A stretch of 64,000 nucleotides of DNA from Harmonia axyridis (Eukaryota; Arthropoda; Insecta; Coleoptera; Coccinellidae), in contig NC_059508.1 in NCBI RefSeq assembly GCF_914767665.1, positions 2,604,001-2,668,000 on the forward strand, in the 5' to 3' direction. Of the stretch, positions 56,251 to 64,000 are shown one piece after another (position 1 is the first letter of the stretch; the number at the start of each line of letters is the position of its first letter). The translations under genes were made by a program, and so were the position numbers. Under the pieces are notes generated by a model that made no database searches, was not told where the DNA came from, and saw only the letters and a list, made by a program, of their open reading frames with translations.

Positions 56251-59200
56251 TGCCTCTAAAAATCGTTATATCTCCTGAATTATTCGTCACAGATCCCTCA
56301 AATAAAAACGTTTTCAAACTTCATTTTCCGCTCTAAAACATAGTGGAGTTTCAAGTGCGTAGCCCATGGCCAGAAGAAGTGGCAGCTTCGGGAAAATTAT
56401 CAATTTTTTCTTTGAAAGTTTCATATTTTTGCCTATAATTTATGAAATAATGTACTGACCGCACAACTGCAAGAATTTTCGTTATCTACATAGTCGAATC
56501 AATCAATAAAATGACACAATATTCCCATGAAAGAACTTTTATTTTTCAAAAAATTTTTAAGGGTCAGGTATAGAAAATTTTACGAAAATTTTTGGACAAA
56601 AAATTTTTCAGGTGAGATCGAAATTCGGCTAATCAGAGATCTTTAATTATGGCATCGCTCACCGATTCTTCGTAGAGCTTCCGCTTTTGGATGAATTTGA
56701 ACTCGAAATTTGGGAAAAAATTGAATTTGCCTCTAAAAATCGTTATATCTCATGAATTATTCGTCACAGATCCCTAAAATAAAAACGTTTTCAAACTTCA
56801 AGTTCCGCTCTAAAACATAGTGGAGTTTCAAGTGCGTAGCCCATGGCCAGAAGAAGTGGCAGCTTCGGGAAAATTATCAATTTTTTCTTTGAAAGTTTCA
56901 TATTTTTGCCTATAATTTATGAAATAATGTACTGACCGCACAACTGCAAGCATTTTCGTAATCTACATAGCCGAATCAATCAATAAAATGACACAATATT
57001 CCCATGAAAGAACTTTTATTTTTCAAAAAATTTTTAAGGGTCAGGTATAGAAAATTTTACGAAAATTTTTGGACAAAAAATTTTTCAGGTGAGGTCGAAA
57101 TTCGGCTAATCAGAGATCGTAAATTATGGCATCGCTCACCGATTCTTCGTAGAGCTCCCGGTTTTGGGGGAATTTGAACTCGAAATTTGGGAAAAAATTG
57201 AATTTGCCTCTAAAAATCGTTATATCTCCTGAATTATTCGTCACAGATCCCTCAAATAAAATTGTTTTCAAACTTCAAGTTCCGTTCTAAAACATAGTGG
57301 AGTTTCAAGTGCATAGCCCATGGCCAGAAGAAGTGGCAGCTTCGGGAAAATTATCAATTTTTTCTTTGAAAGTTTCATATTTTTGCCTATAATTTATGAA
57401 ATAATGTACTGACCGCACAACTGCAAGCATTTTCGTAACCTACATAGTCGAATCAATCAATAAAATGACACAATATTCCCATGAAAGAACTTTTATTTTT
57501 CAAAAAATTTTTAAGGGTCAGGTATAGAAAATTTTACGAAAATTTTTGGACAAAAAATTTTTCAGGTGAGATCGAAATTCGGCTAATCAGAGATCGTAAA
57601 TTATGGCATCGCTCACCAATTCTTCGTAGAGCTCCCGATTTTGGGGGAATTTGAACTCGAAATTTGGAAAAAAATTGAATTTGCCTCTAAAAATCGTTAT
57701 ATCTCCTGAATTATTCGTCACAGATCCCTCAAATAAAAACGTTTTCAAACTTCAAGTTCCGCTCTGAAACATAGTGGAGTTTCAAGTGCGTAGCCCATGG
57801 CCAGAAGAAGTGGCAGCTTCGGGAAAATTATCAATTTTTTCTTTGAAAGTTTCATATTTTTGCCTATAATTTATGAAATAATGTACTGACCTCACAACTG
57901 CAAGCATTTTCGTAATCTACATAGTCGAATCAATCAATAAAATGACACAATATTTCCATGAAAGAACTTTTATTTTTCAAAAAATTTTTAAGGGTCAGGT
58001 ATAGAAAATTTTACGAAAATTTTTGGACAAAAAATTTTTCAGGTGAGATCGAAATTCGGCTAATCAGAGATCGTAAATTATGGCATCGCTCATCGATTCT
58101 TCGTAGAGCTCCCGGTTTTGGGGGAATTTGAACTCGAAATTTGGAAAAAAATTGAATTTGCCTCTAAAAATCGTTATATCTCCTGAATTATTCGTCACAG
58201 ATCCCTCAAATAAAAACGTTTTCAAACTTCAAGTTCCGCTCTGAAACATAGTGGAGTTTTAAGTGCGTAGCCCATGGCCAGAAGAAGTGGCAGCTTCGGG
58301 AAAATTATCAATTTTTTCTTTGAAAGTTTCATATTTTTGCCTATAATTTATGAAATAATGTACTGACCGCACAACTGCAAGCATTTTCGTAATCTACATA
58401 GTCGAATCAATCAATAAAATGACACAATATTTCCATGAAAGAACTTTTATTTTTCAAAAAATTTTTAAGGGTCAGGTATAGAAAATTTTACGAAAATTTT
58501 TGGACAAAAAATTTTTCAGGTGAGATCGAAATTCGGCTAATCAGAGATCGTAAATTATGGCATCGCTCACCGATTCTTCGTAGAGCTCCCGGTTTTGGGG
58601 AAATTTGAACTCGAAATTTGGAAAAAAATTGAATTTGCCTCTAAAAATCGTTATATCTCCTGAATTATTCGTCACAGATCCCTCAAATAAAAACGTTTTC
58701 AAACTTCAAGTTCCGCTCTAAAACATAGTGGAGTTTCAAGTGCGTAGCCCATGGCCAGAAGAAGTGGCAGCTTCGGGAAAATTATCAATTTTTTCTTTGA
58801 AAGTTTCATATTTTTGCCTATGATTTATGAAATAATGTACTGACCGCACAACTGCAAGCATTTTCGTAATCTACATAGTCGAATCAATCAATGAAATGAC
58901 ACAATATTCCCATGAAAGAACTTTTATTTTTCAAAAAATTTTTAAGGGTCAGGTATAGAAAATTTTACGAAAATTTTTGGACAAAAAATTTTTCAGGTGA
59001 GTTCGAAATTCGGCTAATCAGAGATCGTAAATTATGGCATCGCTCACCGATTCTTCGTAGAGCTCCCGGTTTTGGGGGAATTTGAACTCGAAATTTGGAA
59101 AAAAATTGAATTTGTCTCTAAAAATCGTTATATCTCCTGAATTATTCGTCACAGATCCCTCAAATAAAATTGTTTTCAAACTTCAAGTTCCGTTCTAAAA

Positions 59201-62200
59201 CATAGTGGAGTTTCAAGTGCGTAGCCCATGGCCAGAAGAAGTGGCAGCCTCGGGAAAATTATCAATTTTTTCTTTGAAAGTTTCATATTTTTGCCTATAA
59301 TTTATGAAATAATGTACTGACCGCACAACTGCAAGCATTTTCGTAATCTACATAGTCGAATCAATCAATAAAATGACACAATATTCCCATGAAAGAACTT
59401 TTATTTTTCAAAAAAATTTTAAGGGTCAGGTATAGAAAATTTTTCGAAAATTTTTGGACAAAAAATTTTTCAGGTGAGATCGAAATTCGGCTAATCAGTG
59501 ATCGTAAATTATGGCATCGCTCACCGATTCTTCGTAGAACTCCCGGTTTTGAGGGAATTTGAACTCGAAATTTGGGAAAAAATTGAATTTGCCTCTAAAA
59601 ATCGTTATATCTCCTGAATTATTCGTCACAGATCCCTCAAATAAAAACGTTTTCAAACTTCAAGTTCCGCTCTAACACATAGTGAAGTTTCAAGTGCATA
59701 GCCCATGGCCAGAAGAAGTGGCAGCTTCGGGAAAATTATCAATTTTTTCTTTGAAAGTTTCATATTTTTGCCTATAATTAATGAAATAATGTACTGACCG
59801 CACAACTGCAAGCATTTTCGTAAACTACATAGTCGAATCAATCAATAAAATGACACAATATTCCCATGAAAGAACTTTTATTTTTCAAAAAATTTTTAAG
59901 GGTCAGGTATAGAAAATTTTACGAAAATTTTTGGACAAAAAATTTTTCAGGTGAGATCGAAATTCGGCTAATCAGAGATCGTAAATTATGGCATCCCTCA
60001 CCGATTCTTCGTAGAACTCCCGGTTTTGGGGGAATTTGAACTCGAAATTTGGGAAAAAATTGAATTTGCCTCTAAAAATCGTTATATCTCCTGAATTATT
60101 CGTCACAGATCCCTCAAATAAAAACGTTTTCAAATTTCAAGTTCCGCTCTACATCTTAGTGGAGTTTCAAGTGCGTAGCCCATGGCCAGAAGAAATGGCA
60201 GCTTCGGGAAAATTATCAATTTTTTCTTTGAAAGTTTCATATTTTTGCCTATAATTTATGAAATAATGTACTGACCGCACAACTGCAAGCATTTTCGTAA
60301 TCTACATAGTCGAATCAATCAATAAAATGACACAATATTCCCATGAAAGAACTTTTATATTTCAAAAAATTTTTAAGGGTCAGGTATAGAAAATTTTACT
60401 AAAATTTTTGGACAAAAAATTTTTCGGGTGAGATCGAAATTCGGCTAATCAGAGATCGTAAATTATGGCATCCCTCACCGATTCTTCGTAGAGCTCCCGG
60501 TTTTGGGGGAATTTGAACTCGAAATTTGGGAAAAAATTGAATTTGCCTCTTAAAATCGTTATATCTCCTGAATTATTCGTCACAGATCCCTCAAATAAAA
60601 ACGTTTTCAAACTTCAAGTTCCGCTCTAAAACATAGTGGAGTTTCAAGTGCGTAGCCCATGGCCACAAGAAGTGGCAGCTTCGGGAAAATTATCAATTTT
60701 TTCTTTGAAAGTTTCATATTTTTGCCTATAATTTATGAAATAATGTACTGACCGCACAACTGCAAGCATTTTCGTAATCTACATAGTCGAATCAATAAAT
60801 AAAATGACACAATATTCCCATGAAAGAACTTTTATTTTTCAAAAAAATTTTAAGGGTCAGGTATAGAAAATTTTTCGAAAATTTTTGGACAAAAAATTTT
60901 TCAGGTGAGATCGAAATTCGGCTAATCAGAGATCGTAAATTATGGCATCGCTCACCGATTCTTCGTAGAGCTCCCGGTTTTGGGAGAATTTGAACTCGAA
61001 ATTTGGGAAAAAATTGAATTTGCCTCTAAAAATCGTTATATCTCCTGAATTATTCGTCACAGATCCCTCAAATAAAAACGTTTTCAAACTTCAAGTTCCG
61101 CTCTAAAACATAGTGGAGTTTCAAGTGCGTAGCCCATGGCCAAAAGAAGTGGCAGCTTCGGGAAAATAATCAATTTTTTCTTTGAAAGTTTCATATTTTT
61201 GCCTATAATTTATGAAATAATGTACTGACCGCACAACTGCAAGCATTTTCGTAATCTACATAGTCGAATCAATCGATAAAATGACACAATATTCCCATGA
61301 AAGAACTTTTATTTTTCAAAAAAATTTTAAGGGTCAGGTATAGAAAATTTTTCGAAAATTTTTGGACGAAAAATTTTTCGGGTGAGATCGAAATTCGGCT
61401 AATCAGAGATCGTAAATTATGGCATCGCTCACCGATTCTTCGTAGAGCTCCCGGTTTTGGGGGAATTTGAACTCTAAATTTGGGAAAAAATTGAATTTGC
61501 CTCTAAAAATCGTTATATCTCCTGAATTATTCGTCACAGATCCCTCAAATAAAAACGTTTTCAAATTTCAAGTTCCGCTCTACATCATAGTGGAGTTTCA
61601 AGTGCGTAGCCCATGTCCAGAAGAAATGGCAGCTTCGGGAAAATTATCAATTTTTTCTTTGAAAGTTTCATATTTTTGCCTATAATTTATGAAATAATGT
61701 ACTGACCGCACAACTGCAAGCATTTGCGTAATCTACATAGTCGAATCAATCAATAAAATGACACAATATTCCCATGAAAGAACTTTCATTTTTCAAAAAA
61801 TTTTTAAGGATCAGGTATAGAAAATTTTACGAAAATTTTTGGACAAAAAATTTTTCAGGTGAGATCGAAATTCGGCTAATCAGAGATCGTAAATTATGGC
61901 ATCGCTCACCGATTCTTCGTAGAGCTCCCGGTTTTGGGGAATTTGAACTCGAAATTTGGGAAAAAATTGAATTTGCCTCTAAAAATCGTTATATCTCCTG
62001 AATTATTCGTCACAGATCCCTCAAATAAAATTGTTTTCAAACTTCAAGTTCCGCTCTAAAACATAGTGGAGTTTCAAGTGCGTAGCCCATGGCCAGAAGA
62101 AGTGGCAGCTTTGGGAAAATTATCAATTTTTTCTTTGAAAGTTTCATATTTTTGCCTATAATTTATGAAATAATGTACTGACCGCACAACTGCAAGCATT

Positions 62201-64000
62201 TTCGTAATCTACATAGTCGAATCAATCAATAATATGACACAATTTTCCCATGAAAGAACTTTTATTTTTCAAAAAATTTTTAAGGGTCAGGTATAGAAAA
62301 TTTTACTAAAATTTTTGGACAAAAAATTTTTCGGGTGAGATCGAAATTCGGCTAATCAGAGATCGTAAATTATGGCATCGCTCACCGATTCTTCGTAGAG
62401 CTCCCGGTTTTGGGGGAATTTGAACTCGAAATTTGGGAAAAAATTGAATTTTCCTCTAAAAATCGTTATATCTCCTGAATTATTCGTCACAAATCCCTCA
62501 AATAAAAACGTTTTCAAACTTCAAGCTCCGTTCTAAAACATTGTGGAGTTTCAAGTGCGTAGCCCATGGCCAGAAGAAGTGGCAGCTTCGGGAAAATTAT
62601 CAATTTTTTCTTTGAAAGTTTCATATTTTGCCTATAATTTATGAAATAATGTACTGACCGCACAACTGCAAGCATTTTCGTAATCTACATAGTCGAATCA
62701 ATTGATAAAATGACACAATATTCCCATGAAAGAACTTTTATTTTTCAAAAAATTTTTAAGGGTCAGGTATAGAAAATTTTACGAAAATTTTTGGACAAAA
62801 AATTTTTCAGGTGAGATCGAAATTCGACTAATCAGAGATCGTAAATTATGGCATCGCTCACTGATTCTTCGTAGAGCTCCCGGTTTTGGGGGAATTTGAA
62901 CTCGAAATTTGGGAAAAAATTGAATTTGCCTCTAAAAATCGTTATATCTCCTGAATTATTCGTCACAGATCCCTCAAATAAAATTGTTTTCAAACTTCAA
63001 GTTCCGCTCTAAAACATAGTGGAGTTTCAAGTGCGTAGCCCATGGCCAGAAGAAGTGGCAGCTTCGGGAATATTATCAATTTTTTCTTTGAAAGTTTCAT
63101 ATTTTTGCCTATAATTTATGAAATAATGTACTGACCGCACAACTGCAAGCATTTTCGTAATCTACATAGTCGAATGAATCAATAAAATGACACAATATTC
63201 CCATGAAAGAACTTTTATTTTTCAAAAAATTTTTAAGGGTCAGGTATAGAAAATTTTACGAAAATTTTTGGACAAAAAATTTTTCAGGTGCGATCGAAAT
63301 TCGGCTAATCAGAGATCGTGAATTATGGCGTCGCTCACCGATTCTTCGTAGAACTCCCGGTTTTGGGGGAATTTGAACTCGAAATTTGGGAAAAAATTGA
63401 ATTTGCCTCTAAAAATCGTTATATCTCCTGAATTATTCGTCACAGATCCCTCAAATAAAAACGTTTTCAAACTTCAAGTTCCGCTCTAAAACACAGTGGA
63501 GTTTCAAGTGCGTAGCCCATGGCCAGAAGAAGTGGCAGCTTCGGGAAAATTATCAATTTTTTCTTTGAAAGTTTCATATTTTTGCCTATAATTTATGAAA
63601 TAATGTACTGACCGCACAACTGCAAGCATTTTCGTAATCTACATAGTCGAATCAATCAATAAAATGACACAATATTCCCATGAAAGAACTTTTATTTTTC
63701 AAAAAATTTTTAAGGGTCAGGTATAGAAAATTTTACGAAAATTTTTGGACAAAAATTTTTTCAGGTGAGATCGGAAGTCGGCTAATCAGAGATCGTAAAT
63801 TATGGCATCACTCACCGATTCTTCGTAGAACTCCCGGTTTTGGGGGAATTTGAACTCGAAATTTGGGAAAAAATTGAATTTGCCTCTAAAAATCTTTATA
63901 TCTCCTGAATTATTCGTCACAGATCCCTCAAATAAAAACGTTTTCAAACTTCAAGTTCCGCTCTAAAACACAGTGGAGTTTCAAGTGCGTAGCCCATGGC
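56251..64000. repeat. 477-bp satellite array, 16 full copies plus part
   Basis: The word tgcctctaaaaatcg recurs at 56251, 56728, 57205, 57682, 58159, 58636, 59113, 59590, 60067, 60544, 61021, 61498, 61974, 62451, 62927, 63404 and 63881. The period is 477 bp, with single-base deletions in two copies giving 476. Monomers differ at only a few scattered positions. The array continues past the window edge. Each monomer has an A/T-rich, partly palindromic stretch (gaaaatttttggacaaaaaa). Open frames of 62-75 codons inside are by-products of the repeat. It is a candidate centromeric or pericentromeric satellite; no CENP-B-box-like motif was noticed. Confidence 0.97.

Noticed and set aside
56345..64000. 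Open frames of 60-75 codons inside the satellite (for example 60036-60254, 61467-61685, 61774-62001)
   Set aside because: They recur because the 477-bp repeat recurs, are broken in other monomers, and show no coding features.
56251..64000. Regularly spaced repeats resembling a CRISPR array
   Set aside because: The whole 477-bp period is conserved, with no unique spacers, in a eukaryotic context. It is a satellite.

Overview
The window looks like one locus of an insect nuclear genome. It is AT-rich, with long introns bounded by GT..AG, several mariner/Tc1-type transposon families, fragments of LINE reverse transcriptase, intronless copies of housekeeping genes, and a long satellite array at the right end. 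A beetle is plausible, but nothing in the sequence fixes the order. There is no sign of bacterial gene organisation, and I saw no rRNA gene, tRNA gene or CRISPR array.

One multi-exon host gene can be assembled on the + strand from phase-compatible splice sites. Its coding exons are 471-754, 7072-7321, 23593-23711, 42605-42806 and 44720-44746, giving a predicted 293-residue protein that starts with a signal peptide and carries several dibasic sites. A second exon, 29496-29904, is in the right phase to serve as an alternative 3' terminal exon (predicted 353 residues) and is followed by AATAAA signals. I do not recognise the family. A secreted protein or prohormone-like precursor is the best description.

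The introns of this gene, about 43 kb in all, are filled with other elements. In order these are: paired hairpin repeats and a long-inverted-repeat element (0-1.3 kb); a three-unit tandem repeat of about 1.3 kb (2.7-6.75 kb); a mariner relic and a Tc1 relic (8.9-9.7 kb); a tandem array of about 670-bp units carrying a Jarid2 fragment, split by a LINE 3' end (10.6-14.0 kb); and a minus-strand cluster of processed copies of profilin, ADP/ATP translocase, RpS2, NAA50 and RWDD4 (15.6-19.9 kb), the last three fused to each other. Next come mariner copies, an RTE-like LINE fragment, a 1.16-kb foldback with a 9-bp target duplication (25.6-26.75 kb), two copies of a DD41D transposon (27.3-28.6 and 41.5-42.4 kb), a head-to-tail pair of mauritiana-like mariners (32.7-34.45 kb), an irritans-type mariner (35.66-36.85 kb), a split Tc1-like element and a hAT element with an 8-bp target duplication (37.4-40.5 kb).

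Downstream of the gene, 47.8-51.4 kb is a four-level nested insertion: foldback, mariner, foldback, then a small element with an 8-bp target duplication. More foldbacks, LINE fragments and a full-length mariner follow. From 56,251 to the end of the window there are sixteen complete copies and one partial copy of a 477-bp satellite, which starts exactly at a truncated mariner.

No large autonomous transposon appears intact, because every transposase reading frame I followed has a stop, frameshift or deletion. The region therefore reads as a gene with greatly expanded introns next to satellite heterochromatin.
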